The notes under the pieces were generated by a model, which was given only the letters and a program-made list of their open reading frames with translations, was not told the DNA's origin and ran no database searches. 64,000 nt of DNA from Halovivax asiaticus JCM 14624 (GTDB taxonomy: Archaea; Halobacteriota; Halobacteria; Halobacteriales; Natrialbaceae), in contig NZ_AOIQ01000021.1 of NCBI RefSeq assembly GCF_000337515.1, positions 117,834 through 181,833 on the forward strand. The letters run 5' to 3'. Both the position numbers and the translations under genes were made by a program. This document shows, piece by piece, positions 34,517-43,093 of the stretch (position 1 is its first letter; each line of letters starts with the position of its first letter).

Positions 34517-35014
34517 TATATAGCTGCTTCTTATCCACACCTCAAAGTTGTAACGACGTGAGAATTCGCTCTCATGATGGAAATAATCGAGCATAGAAAT
34601 CTAACAGTACATCGAATGTCTTCTCTCCATTTTGTATGGATGTTTCTATCGTATTATGCTCGTTTCTCCTAATTGTGGAATACGAGACTGATCAATCACG
34701 GTTGACGCACCACTCCCGGTATGACTGGGGCCTATGTGACGCCTCAGAGTGTACTCTATTCGCATTTTGATTACGACTGTCCTCTCTCAGAGGGTAGTAG
34801 ACGCAATTCTCTGACGTTCGTTCACTTCTTTCCCGAAATGTATGGATAGAAAGCTGGCCTCGGCACTCATAGGGCTCGTCGTCACCGGTTGCCGAGACCG
34901 GTTCGGCCCGGGTGCATCGTCATCGGCCACGCGGGGATAGTCGGTGCCGGCACAAACCCGTTGCCCATCGGGTGTGCTTTGGGCCCGACATCCATCGGGT
35001 GCGTTCTAATTCCG
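34517..35014. other. island right border, no gene
   Basis: This 498-base stretch holds no coding frame I can support. The left part is AT-rich like the island; the right part after 34870 is GC-rich like the host. The change falls at the 17-bp boundary repeat. A short repeat of catcgggtg occurs twice near 34965 and 34990. Just before the boundary repeat is tatggatag, the complement of a segment that follows repeat A. Confidence 0.6.
34853..34869 (+). repeat. direct repeat C (island right boundary)
   Basis: Seventeen bases identical to 20275-20291. Composition changes sharply at this point, which supports its role as an integration junction. Confidence 0.6.
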
Positions 35015-35599
35015 TCACTCCTCGAGCGACCGCTCTGACCCCGTCAAACTGTCCACGATGACGTCGCCGTCGTCGCGCTCGGCGAGCCAGAACAGCTTGT
35101 AGCCCGTGACGACGCGCTCGAACTCGATCTCGGGCGCGCGGTTCAGCGAGTATCGCCGGAGGGTCCACTGAAAGACGGACTTGCGGGCGCGTTCGTCGGC
35201 GTCTTCGGGCGTGAGTTCGGCGGGGAGGACGAGGGTGTCGTCGACGTGTCGGGATTCGAGGTCCGGGAACGTGTCCGCGCGGACGGCGAGCCGCCGCGAC
35301 CGATCGACACTGACGACGAACGCGTCCTCGCGGTCGTCGAGTAGCGGCCGCGACATACTGACCGACGCGTCGTAGATCCGGTAGGGGTAGGCCACACAGC
35401 CGACGCGACCGGTCGCCTCGACGTCGTCGCGCTCGATCGAAGGGGGGACGACCGAAAGCTCGACGGACTCGCAAGCGCGTGGGTCGTCGTCGCGAACGCG
35501 CGGATCATCGGCCGCTGGGGACCGCATCGACGCCGCGTGGCTGGCCGCCGTTCCCGTCTCGTCGCTGGTTCCCTCGTCTGCCCGCTCGTCGGCGCTCAT
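35015..35599 (-). CDS. hypothetical protein linked to an SSF symporter
   Basis: A 194-residue soluble protein. After a polar Asp/Ala-rich N-terminus of about 55 residues it has VGCVAYPYRIYDASVSMSRPLLDDREDAFVVSVDRSRRLAVRAD and a C-terminal YKLFWLAERDDGDVIVDSLTG. I do not recognise the domain. Its start overlaps the symporter stop by four bases, so it is translated with the transporter and could regulate or assist it. No membrane segment or signal is seen. Confidence 0.65.
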   Translation of the reverse strand: MSADERADEGTSDETGTAASHAASMRSPAADDPRVRDDDPRACESVELSVVPPSIERDDVEATGRVGCVAYPYRIYDASVSMSRPLLDDREDAFVVSVDRSRRLAVRADTFPDLESRHVDDTLVLPAELTPEDADERARKSVFQWTLRRYSLNRAPEIEFERVVTGYKLFWLAERDDGDVIVDSLTGSERSLEE

Positions 35600-37317
35600 T
35601 CGTCCACCTCGCCGTCGTCCGGGGTCCCGTCACGCGTTCCGTCCGTCCAGTAGTCGCTGTCGCGAACGTGGTCGCGGATGGCGTCGGCCTCGGTGATCGC
35701 CTTCGGCTGAGGGAGCCCGCCGTCGGTCGCGACTGGCGACGAGTCGCCGGCCGAGTCCCGATCGCCGAGCACCGCCGAGAGGGGCTTGTGCATCACCGAG
35801 AAGTGCTCGTCGAGGTGCTCCTTGCCGGGCGGTGTCGTGAGTTTCGAGACGACGATCATCGTCAGCGCCGAGAGGATGAACGCCGGGAATAGGCCGTAGA
35901 CGGTGAGCAACCCGTGGAGGAACGGCGAGGACGCCTCGAGTGAGGCCAGCGTCGCCTCACCGAGGATGAGTTCCCACTGCGGCCAGACGAGCATCGTCGT
36001 CGCGCCGACGATCATGCTCGACACGGCGCCCTCGCGGGTCAACCCGCGCCACCACAGCGTCGCGATGAGCGTGGGGCCGATCGCCGCGCCCAGTCCGCCC
36101 CACGCGTAGTTGAGCACCAGATCGTAGATGGGTGTGTTTCGAGCGACGTACGCGAAGGCGATGCTGGCCCCGCCGAGGCCAAGCGTGACATACCTGGAGT
36201 AGCGCACGAGTTGCGTCTCAGTGGCCTCTCGGTCGAAGTAGCCGTGGTAGACGTCCTCGACGACGGCGCTTGTCGCGACGAGGAGTTGCGAGTCGGCGCT
36301 CGACATCATCGCCGCGAGCGCGGCCGCGAGGATGATCCCGGCGATGGCGTTCGGGAAGAGTTCGAGGGTCAGCCGTGGCATCGCGTTCTCCGCGTCGGCG
36401 AGCGCGCCGTCCCCGAACGCCACCAGCGCGTACAGCCCGACGAGTGCGGCACCGATGTACGCGACGAACATGAACAGCTGGGCGACGAGCGCGGCGAGTC
36501 GGATGTTCCGCACGCGATCGATGCCCATGAATCGGACCATGATGTGCGGATTGCCCGGCACGCCGAGCCCGATCGCCGCGTAGCTGATGATCCCGAAGAC
36601 CGCCGCCCAGCCGGTCATCCCCGCCGTGATACTCGTCAGCGAGCCGTCGATCGAGGCCCCGCCCGAAAACGGCGAGCCGAACTCCCCGAACGCGATGATC
36701 GGCAGGATTGCGAACGCCGCGAGGATGATCGCCCCCTGGAAGTAGTCGGACCACGCGACCGCGAAGTAGCCGCCGAGGAAGGTGTAGCCGACGACGATGA
36801 TGCCGCCGACGACGATGCCGATCCAGAGTTCGGTACCGGTGAGGATCTGCAGGAGCGTCCCCGCGGCGACGATCTGTGCGCCCACGTAACCACCCTCGAA
36901 GATGATCAGTACGACCGCCGAGACGCCCTTCACCGTCCCGGTATCGTCGCGCAGGCGCGTCTCGAAGAACGTCGGCAGGGTGACCGCTCGGACGATCTCG
37001 CTGTACTTGCGCAACCGCTTGGCGATGCCCGACCACGCCGCCAGGTCCGCCGGGATCATCCCCAGTCCGTTGAAGAAGGCCATGATTCCCGTGCCGTAGG
37101 CGTCTCCGGGGACGCCTAACGTCAGCCAGCCACTCATCTCGGAGGCCCGCTCCGAGAAGCCGGTCACGACCGGGCCGACGCGCCGACCGCCGATGACGTA
37201 GTCGCCGACCGTGTCGAGCAGCCGCGAGGACCAGAGCCCGATGCCCACGAGCACGAGCAGGTAGAGCCCGAAGGTGACGAGCACCGCGTCGCTCGCCCCG
37301 CCTGCGATCCCCGTCAC
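35596..37317 (-). CDS. sodium:solute symporter (SSF family)
   Basis: A 573-residue transporter with about 13 helices. Typical SSF stretches are visible: DYVIGGRRVGPVVTGFSERASEMSGWLTLGVPGDAYG near the N-terminus, GYTFLGGYFAVAWSDYFQGAIIL in the middle, and AALAAMMSSADSQLLVATSAVVEDVYHGYF in helix 8-9, the PutP-like sodium-site region. The substrate could be proline or another small organic solute. The GTG start at 37317 overlaps the TGA of the small upstream gene as GTGA. The C-terminal 100 residues are soluble. Confidence 0.9.
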   Translation of the reverse strand: MTGIAGGASDAVLVTFGLYLLVLVGIGLWSSRLLDTVGDYVIGGRRVGPVVTGFSERASEMSGWLTLGVPGDAYGTGIMAFFNGLGMIPADLAAWSGIAKRLRKYSEIVRAVTLPTFFETRLRDDTGTVKGVSAVVLIIFEGGYVGAQIVAAGTLLQILTGTELWIGIVVGGIIVVGYTFLGGYFAVAWSDYFQGAIILAAFAILPIIAFGEFGSPFSGGASIDGSLTSITAGMTGWAAVFGIISYAAIGLGVPGNPHIMVRFMGIDRVRNIRLAALVAQLFMFVAYIGAALVGLYALVAFGDGALADAENAMPRLTLELFPNAIAGIILAAALAAMMSSADSQLLVATSAVVEDVYHGYFDREATETQLVRYSRYVTLGLGGASIAFAYVARNTPIYDLVLNYAWGGLGAAIGPTLIATLWWRGLTREGAVSSMIVGATTMLVWPQWELILGEATLASLEASSPFLHGLLTVYGLFPAFILSALTMIVVSKLTTPPGKEHLDEHFSVMHKPLSAVLGDRDSAGDSSPVATDGGLPQPKAITEADAIRDHVRDSDYWTDGTRDGTPDDGEVDE

Positions 37318-37493
37318 GGTCGGTCACCTGAGGTTGCCCCCGTTTCGTCTGCGGATCCCATCTCGTCGGCATACTCCTCGCGAAGTCGTTCCTCCCGTCG
37401 TCCTTCCCAGACGTAGTAGACGACGAGGAGCACCAGGTACACTGCGAACGGCCCAACGAGACCGATCCAGTCGAGCGTGCTCATCGCTGCCAT
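37314..37493 (-). CDS. small accessory membrane protein of the symporter
   Basis: A 59-residue protein from ATG 37493, short enough to be overlooked. One membrane helix (WIGLVGPFAVYLVLLVVYYVW) is followed by a charged tail (EGRREERLREEYADEMG). Its stop overlaps the symporter start by four bases. Small single-helix subunits of this kind accompany many archaeal SSF carriers. The overlap and the helix-plus-charged-tail form make it convincing. Confidence 0.75.
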   Translation of the reverse strand: MAAMSTLDWIGLVGPFAVYLVLLVVYYVWEGRREERLREEYADEMGSADETGATSGDRP

Positions 37494-37585
37494 ACGGCGC
37501 GTGACATCACCTCATAAAATAACAGTACCGGTAATTTCTCACTACCTGTCCGTTCTCCGGTGACTTGCACTCGCCGCCTTTGGCA

Positions 37586-38353
37586 CTACAATCCGGTCGG
37601 CACGTCGAGGAACGTCGTCCCGACGCCCCAGCCGCCGACGAGGTCCTGCAGCGCCTGGACGCCGAATGTCTCGGTGGCGTAGTGGCCCGCCAGCGCGACG
37701 TGGATCCCGGCCTCCTTCGCCTCGTGGTAGACCTTTCCCTTCCCCTCACCGGTGACGAGCGCGTCGACGCCCGCCTCGACGGCTTCGTCGAGCCAGTCGG
37801 TGCCGCTGCCGGTGAGCACCGCCACGTTCTCGATCCGGTCGGGACCGAAGTCGAGCAGCCGAACGTTGCCGGGACCGGTGTCGAGTTCGGTGGCAAGCCG
37901 ATCGCGGAGTTCGTCGGGCGCGTACGGATCCGGTGCCACGCCACGCTGGCCCACGCACTCCGGCCCCAGTTCGCCGAACGGTTTGCGGTCGGTCAGTTCG
38001 AGTACGTCCGCCACGCCTGCTGCATTGCCCAGTTCCTGGTGGCCGTCCAGCGGGAGGTGCGAGACGTACAGTGCCAGGTCGTTCTCGATCAGCGGGGCGA
38101 TCCGGCCGTACTGCTGGTCGGTCACCCGCTCGATGCCGGCCCAGGAGAGACCGTGGTGGGTGACGAGCAGGTCCGCGCCCGCATCGGCCGCCGCGTCGAT
38201 CGTCTCTTGGACGCCGTCGACGGCGAACGCGACGTGTTCGATCTCGGCGTCGGGCGGGCCGACTTGCAGGCCGTTCGCACTCGCGTCGAGATCCGCGTAG
38301 TCGTCCGTTCGCAGCTCCTCGTCCAGCCGGTCGACGAGTTCGGTGAGTTTCAT
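37586..38353 (-). CDS. Nif3-like dinuclear metal centre protein
   Basis: A 255-residue protein starting MKLTELVDRLDEELR. NGLQVG, LLVTHHGLSW and the C-terminal GHYATETFGVQAL carry the His, Asp and Glu ligands of the Nif3/YbgI metal site. The family forms hexamers and may act as a GTP cyclohydrolase-like or hydrolytic enzyme; the reaction is unsettled. ATG 38353 is the right start; the frame is open upstream only because a frameshift in the toxin gene removed its stop. Confidence 0.88.
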   Translation of the reverse strand: MKLTELVDRLDEELRTDDYADLDASANGLQVGPPDAEIEHVAFAVDGVQETIDAAADAGADLLVTHHGLSWAGIERVTDQQYGRIAPLIENDLALYVSHLPLDGHQELGNAAGVADVLELTDRKPFGELGPECVGQRGVAPDPYAPDELRDRLATELDTGPGNVRLLDFGPDRIENVAVLTGSGTDWLDEAVEAGVDALVTGEGKGKVYHEAKEAGIHVALAGHYATETFGVQALQDLVGGWGVGTTFLDVPTGL

Positions 38354-38432
38354 ACCGGCTCGTTGGGCGGCGACCGTGTAAGCGATTTGGGTCTGTTTCG
38401 ATACCTGTCTTCTATCCGTTCGAACGAGCCCC

Positions 38433-38944
38433 CTATTCGATCTCGTCCGCCCGATCGTCTTCCAGCAGCGTTCGTGCTCGGCGGTAGATCGGTCTTCCGA
38501 GCCAATCGCGGTCTTCTGGATCTGGTCCAGCCGTCGGTCTGCCTCGTCGGCTCGGAGCCGCCCTCGTTTGACCAGTGCGGAGAGGACGATCGGAGAGATC
38601 GCGACCTGTGCCTCGGTTAGTCGTTCGAGTTCGGGTAACGCACGGATATCGTCGGTGACGAGGAAGGAGGCATCAAGTGCGTTACAGAGAGCGATGCAGG
38701 TGCCTTCTCCTCGGTCGATTCGGGACGTCTCGGCGACGGTACCCGTCGTTTCGTGGACCGTAATGCGCTCGACATTTTCGGTTACAGCTGCCGCCGCCCG
38801 TCCGTGGGTATCCTCGTACGCCGCTGTGGATTCCAGTTCTTCCAGCACGTGACGGCTCGTGTGGACGTCGAGTTCGTCGAGCCAGATTGTGAGAACATCA
38901 CCACAAGATAACGAGACGAGTGCGCTGGTGTCGGCGACGATCAT
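38433..38944 (-). pseudogene. vapC-type PIN toxin with a frameshift near the end
   Basis: The gene starts MIVADTSALVSL at 38944 and runs normally through the central acid region (DRGEGTCIALCNALDASFLVTDD) to RRLDQIQ. There one base is missing near 38514. In the shifted frame the protein ends DRDWLGRPIYRRARTLLEDDRADEIE with a TAG at 38433, exactly as expected for the family. In the original frame the stop is bypassed and reading continues into nif3. The change affects only the C-terminal helices, so partial activity cannot be excluded. A sequencing error is possible. Confidence 0.7.
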
Positions 38945-38945
38945 T

Positions 38946-39248
38946 CTACAGCGAGGCCATCTCGTCAGCCAGCTCGTCGCCCTGGTCGAGAATGGCCTTC
39001 GAAGAGCGGACGGATTCGGCGTCCTGGCGGCCGATAAACGCGCTCAAGGTGTCGAATTCGATCTCGTCGTCGAGGTAGAGTTCGACGACCGCTTCGTTGA
39101 ACGATTCGTCGTCTTCGATGTCCGAAAGATACTCGCAAAGCGCCTCCGTGACGATTTCTGTTCGGTTCCGGTGGGTTACCTCTGCGGCGATGTCGGCTTT
39201 TTCGAGGAGTTCTTCCGGAAGGCGGAAGTTGGCTCGTGTCGTCCCCAT
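38946..39248 (-). CDS. ribbon-helix-helix antitoxin
   Basis: A 100-residue protein. The N-terminal TRANFRLPEELLEKADIAAEVTHRNRTEIVTEALCEYL is a ribbon-helix-helix DNA-binding domain; the acidic rest would bind the toxin. The stop lies two bases before the vapC start, so the pair is an operon in the order antitoxin then toxin. The antitoxin frame is complete. Confidence 0.8.
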   Translation of the reverse strand: MGTTRANFRLPEELLEKADIAAEVTHRNRTEIVTEALCEYLSDIEDDESFNEAVVELYLDDEIEFDTLSAFIGRQDAESVRSSKAILDQGDELADEMASL

Positions 39249-39438
39249 GGTTAGTTGTGGGTACGCTGTACATACGGAAGCAAAAAGCTAGGGTCGTCGA
39301 GTACGTCCACACCGGAAAATCATTCGCCCGATCGTCGCCCAACCAGAGTCTTACCAGCTGGTGCTAGCACGGTCCAGAACTGGTCTTTCGACCACCGGGA
39401 AACCACCACTTTTGTCCAATCCCGACGAACGATCGTCC

Positions 39439-40383
39439 ATGTCACGTACAACCGTCTCACACGAGGAGGGTGCGATCTACGAGTTCACTCCGACGCTCGA
39501 CCCCATCGCGACCGTCGAACCCGGCGCCGAACTCACGATCGAGACGCGAGACAGCTTAGACGGGGCGGTCCAGACCGACGACGACCTGATCGAATCGGTC
39601 CCGGAGGAGGTCAACGCCGCGACGGGGCCGATCGAGGTTGCGGGCGCCGAACCGGGCGACGTGCTCGCCGTCGAAATCGAGGACGTCCGCCTCGCGGAGG
39701 ACCGCGGCCGGGTGGTCACGATCGACGGCTTCGGCCTGCTGGACGGTCACGAGGACATCGAGGCGCCTCGGACGAAGGTTACACCGGTCGCCGAAGACTC
39801 GACCCCGGACGCGGACGTGGTCACGGACGCCGTGATCGAGTTCGGTGATCACGAGATTGCCGTCGATCCCTGCATCGGGACGATCGGTGTCGCGCCCGCG
39901 AGCGACTCCTACACCACGCTCGTCCCGCACGACCACGGCGGCAACCTCGATACGACCGACGTCTCGGCGGGCAACACGATCTACTTCCCCGTCTTCCAGA
40001 ACGGCGCCATGCTCGCGATGGGTGACAGCAAGGCCGCCATGGCCGACGGCGAGATGTGCGGTACGGGCGCCGAGATCGCGACCGACATCGACGTCACTGT
40101 CCGGGTGATCGACGGCGACGACGTCGCGGTCGAGCTCGACCGCCCGCTGATCGAGACGCCCGACGCGTGGAAGACCGTCGCCAGCGCCGAATCGATGGAG
40201 GAAGCGTGCGAACTGGCGAACCTCGACGCGATCGACCTCTTCGCCACCGAGCATGGCTTCGGCCCAACCGAGGCCTACATGTTCTCGAGTTTGGTTGGTG
40301 GTCTCGAGATCAGCCAGGTTGTCGATCCGCTGGTGACCGTGCGGAACGCGATTCCGAAGACTCACTGCGACGGGCCGTTCTGA
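39439..40383 (+). CDS. acetamidase/formamidase family protein
   Basis: A 314-residue enzyme of the acetamidase/formamidase family (EC 3.5.1 type). The pattern VEPGAELTIETRD, GPIEVAGAEPGDVLAVEIEDV, CIGTIGVAP, PHDHGGNLDTTDVSAGNTIYFPVFQNGAMLAMGD and the late MEEACELANLDA is typical. It hydrolyses short amides to ammonia and the acid. The start ATG 39439 gives the MSRTTVSHEE N-terminus. It stands alone and diverges from the antitoxin gene. Confidence 0.9.
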   Translation: MSRTTVSHEEGAIYEFTPTLDPIATVEPGAELTIETRDSLDGAVQTDDDLIESVPEEVNAATGPIEVAGAEPGDVLAVEIEDVRLAEDRGRVVTIDGFGLLDGHEDIEAPRTKVTPVAEDSTPDADVVTDAVIEFGDHEIAVDPCIGTIGVAPASDSYTTLVPHDHGGNLDTTDVSAGNTIYFPVFQNGAMLAMGDSKAAMADGEMCGTGAEIATDIDVTVRVIDGDDVAVELDRPLIETPDAWKTVASAESMEEACELANLDAIDLFATEHGFGPTEAYMFSSLVGGLEISQVVDPLVTVRNAIPKTHCDGPF

Positions 40384-40503
40384 GATCTGTCCGGCGATCA
40401 CGGCGTCCCGTCGCTGCACGGTGGCTACGGTCCCGCCGATGTCTCGCTGATCCGCACCGAGTCGACCACCATCGCTTTTAGTGCGCTCTGCAAAGGCCTG
40501 CCC

Positions 40504-40944
40504 ATGAACGCGAGCCGGTTTCGTCGGCCGCCGGAGTTCAAGCTGACCGACGTCGCCCAGCAACTCGTCGGCGGCTTCCTCCTCGCCGGGCCGTTCGTCG
40601 TCACCGAGGAGGTCTGGAGCCTCGCTGGTAGTATGAACGCGATCCAGGCGCTCCTGACCGTTGCCGTCGTCTTCGCGATCGGGTACGCCAGTCTGTACAA
40701 AGCCAACGACGACAGGGACGTCGACGCCGAACAGGAGGTCGGCGGAATCCCGCTGCGATTCATCTCACTCATGCTGGTCTCGTTCGGCTCGGTGACAATT
40801 CTGGCACTGCTGTTCGATGCGCCGGACGTGTTCGTGAGCGGGTCGCTCATGACGCTCCCGACCATCGAAACGACGCTCAAGGCCGTCAGCGTTGGCTCGA
40901 TCTTTAGCGTCGTCGGTGCGTCGACGGCGGACACGCTGTTCTGA
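40504..40944 (+). CDS. DUF2391-type integral membrane protein
   Basis: A 146-residue protein with four hydrophobic helices. LTDVAQQLVGGFLLAGPFVVTEEVWSLAG and a late FSVVGASTADTLF match the DUF2391 (TIGR02587-like) group of unknown role. The gene lies alone, 120 bases behind the acetamidase gene in the same direction. Its end faces the end of the agmatinase gene. Confidence 0.75.
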   Translation: MNASRFRRPPEFKLTDVAQQLVGGFLLAGPFVVTEEVWSLAGSMNAIQALLTVAVVFAIGYASLYKANDDRDVDAEQEVGGIPLRFISLMLVSFGSVTILALLFDAPDVFVSGSLMTLPTIETTLKAVSVGSIFSVVGASTADTLF

Positions 40945-41005
40945 GACGACGGGGTTCTCGCCGAAAATCACCGAGCGTCCGCATCCGGTCGACGTGATTG
41001 GATCG

Positions 41006-41920
41006 TTATCGCGTGGACGCGACCGGCCCGCCGCTCGCCGCGTGGGTGTACACGAACTCCTTCAGCAACTTGCCGGCGAGCGACGCCGCTTGCCCGTCGT
41101 CGCGGTCGTTGACCTCGACGACGTCGAAGCCCGTCGCGAACGGCGCCACGGTGCGAACCGCATCGCGCATCTCGCGCGGTTCGAGCCCGAACGGCTCCAT
41201 CGTTCCCGTCCCCGGCGCGTACGCCGGGTCGGCGCCGTCGATGTCGACGCTGAGGTAGGTCTCCCGTCCGTCGAGTACCGCGTCGACGTCGGTCTCGGCG
41301 ATCCACTCGCCGACGGACGCCGGCGGGACGACGGTGACGTCGTCGGCCGCCGCACGCTCCCACTCGTCCTCGCTCCCGGTTCGTGCGCCCAGGATGATCG
41401 CCTCCTCGACTTCGAGGTCGTCGGCTTCGAGGATCCGACGAGTTACACAGGCGTGATTGAGCCGGTTGCCGTCGTACTCGTCGCGGAGATCGAGGTGGGC
41501 GTCGAGGCAGACGAAGACGTCGGGTTCGGTCGCTCTCGCACCAGCCAGCGAGATCGTGTGCTCGCCGCCGATCGCGAGCGGGACCGCCTCGTCCCAGGTG
41601 ACGTCGCGAAGCGTTCCTTCCAGGTACTCGAGGTACGCCGCGACGTCGTCCCAGGCGTGGACGTCGCCGTCGTCCACCACGTCGAGGTCGGAGAAGTGCT
41701 GGTCCGTCCGGTGATCGTAATCGTCGAACGGTGCCGCAAAATGTCGCACGTGCCGGGGGCCGAATCGGGTCCCCGGTTCGAAGGTCGTCGACGCGTCCAG
41801 GGGCGCGCCGACGATCACGAAGTTCGCGTCCTCGCTCGCGGCCGGGTCGTCGTCGGTCGACGAGTTCGCGTGGCCGTTCGCGTCGGATGCGTCGCGTCGG
41901 TCGGTCGCCCCGGGAAACAT
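41006..41920 (-). CDS. speB: agmatinase/ureohydrolase
   Basis: A 304-residue ureohydrolase. Mn-binding motifs are AIGGEHTIS, CLDAHLDLRDEYDGNRLNHAC and SVDIDGADPAYAPGTGT. It should split agmatine into putrescine and urea. The start ATG at 41920 shares one base with the aIF5A stop (TGATG), so the two genes are coupled. The pairing makes sense because the amine part of hypusine, the aIF5A modification, comes from polyamine metabolism. The first 30 residues are a polar extension. Confidence 0.9.
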   Translation of the reverse strand: MFPGATDRRDASDANGHANSSTDDDPAASEDANFVIVGAPLDASTTFEPGTRFGPRHVRHFAAPFDDYDHRTDQHFSDLDVVDDGDVHAWDDVAAYLEYLEGTLRDVTWDEAVPLAIGGEHTISLAGARATEPDVFVCLDAHLDLRDEYDGNRLNHACVTRRILEADDLEVEEAIILGARTGSEDEWERAAADDVTVVPPASVGEWIAETDVDAVLDGRETYLSVDIDGADPAYAPGTGTMEPFGLEPREMRDAVRTVAPFATGFDVVEVNDRDDGQAASLAGKLLKEFVYTHAASGGPVASTR

Positions 41921-42294
41921 CAGACGATCTTGCGCTGTCCTTCCATCTCGAGGAATTCGATCTCGTCGTCGGGTGTGGCGTCGACGTCCTCGGGGATGCG
42001 CATGGTGAACGTCTCGTAGCTCTCTAAGTCCATGACCTGCATGTCGTCGCCGTCGACGGAGACGATCTGGCCCTGCTTGCGGTGGATGATCGGGACGCGG
42101 ATCTTCGCGTCGACCGGCTGGGAGAGCGAGCGCTTCTTCTCGTCGAAGACGCCCTTGGCCTCGATACGGGCCTTGGCGCTGCCGTGTTTGCCGGGTTTCG
42201 CGGTCGAGTAGGCGTTGATCTTGCACGCTGTTTCGTCGATCATGACGTAGCCACCTTCCTGGAGGTCGCGAACTTCTTGCTGCTGTGTCGCCAT
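41920..42294 (-). CDS. eif5A: translation factor aIF5A
   Basis: A 124-residue protein. The hypusination loop [19 protein letters not shown] carries the Lys to be modified, and the C-terminal half is an OB fold ([18 protein letters not shown]). It helps the ribosome through difficult peptide bonds. The ATG at 42294 gives [20 protein letters not shown], the normal haloarchaeal start. It is the first gene of a two-gene unit with agmatinase. Confidence 0.95.
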   Translation of the reverse strand: MATQQQEVRDLQEGGYVMIDETACKINAYSTAKPGKHGSAKARIEAKGVFDEKKRSLSQPVDAKIRVPIIHRKQGQIVSVDGDDMQVMDLESYETFTMRIPEDVDATPDDEIEFLEMEGQRKIV

Positions 42295-42470
42295 ACCCGC
42301 TCGTACCCAACCGAGTGCCATAAACGGTTTGAAAGCGACCGGCGGGGCCTGTCCACCACACCGACCCCTCGCTGCGTGGCCCCGTTCGATCGTCCGGGTC
42401 GCGACGGCCATCTCAGCTCGTGACCTCGATCGGGATACATTTACTAGTCAGGGCATCGTACCGATCGGCA

Positions 42471-43085
42471 ATGTCGAGCGACGAGTCCGGCGCGGTCAGG
42501 ATGGCCGACGGTATCTCCGAGGTCCTGTACACCATTGCGGGCGTGACGCTACTGGGGCTCGGCGGCTTCTTTGCCGTCTCCAGTCTGGCATCGCTCGCCG
42601 ACGGTCCGTTCGCCAGCGTGCTTGGACTCGGACTCGCGTTCGTACTCCTGGCGTTCGGCGTCTTCCTCACGCCGGCCGTTCGCCGGCGCCTTGCCCGCCG
42701 CCACGGCCTCGGGCAGTTCGGAACAGTCCGATCGGTCGATCATCGCGCGTTCGACCGATCGGACGGTTCACCCGAACGCTGTGTACACTGTGACGAACCG
42801 ACCGATCGCGGACTGATTCGGCGGTACCGTGACGAGTATGCAGTTGCCGGGATCCCCGTCTACACCCGTGATATCGGATACAACCACTATTGTCCGGACT
42901 GTGCCCGGAGCGGTCCGCTCAGTACTGGGTTCACGGGAGGTCGAACCGATCAGCTCGCATCACAACCTCCGGTATCTGATACCCAGACCGCGTCAGATCC
43001 CGACGCACCGAGAACCGATGACGAGCTGGAACACGCCGATCGTAACGACCCAGAGCGGTCGACGGAGGAGATCGGGCAGCGCTGA
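42471..43085 (+). CDS. two-helix membrane protein with a Cys4 site
   Basis: A 204-residue protein. Two membrane helices lie near the N-terminus (VLYTIAGVTLLGLGGFFAV and VLGLGLAFVLLAFGVFL). A cytosolic region then has CVHCDEP and YNHYCPDCARSG, about 40 residues apart, which could bind zinc, followed by a disordered Asp/Thr-rich tail. I do not know its function. It is divergent from aIF5A. Confidence 0.7.
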   Translation: MSSDESGAVRMADGISEVLYTIAGVTLLGLGGFFAVSSLASLADGPFASVLGLGLAFVLLAFGVFLTPAVRRRLARRHGLGQFGTVRSVDHRAFDRSDGSPERCVHCDEPTDRGLIRRYRDEYAVAGIPVYTRDIGYNHYCPDCARSGPLSTGFTGGRTDQLASQPPVSDTQTASDPDAPRTDDELEHADRNDPERSTEEIGQR

Positions 43086-43093
43086 AGACGGGG

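Larger units (their letters stand above)
20275..34869. mobile_element. AT-richer defence island bounded by 17-bp direct repeats
   Basis: A segment of about 14.6 kb differs from its surroundings by visibly lower GC content, Lys- and Asn-richer proteins, and genes of restriction, toxin-antitoxin and nuclease types. The 17 bases gctggcctcggcactca occur exactly at both ends (20275-20291 and 34853-34869). Both sides continue with core genes. No integrase, transposase or tRNA gene is seen, so the mode of entry is unknown. A DNA-binding remnant of the type usually found next to haloarchaeal integrases remains at 31247. Confidence 0.6.

Noticed and set aside
20275-34869. Possible provirus
   Set aside because: No capsid, terminase, portal, replication or integrase gene is seen, so I call it a defence island and not a provirus.
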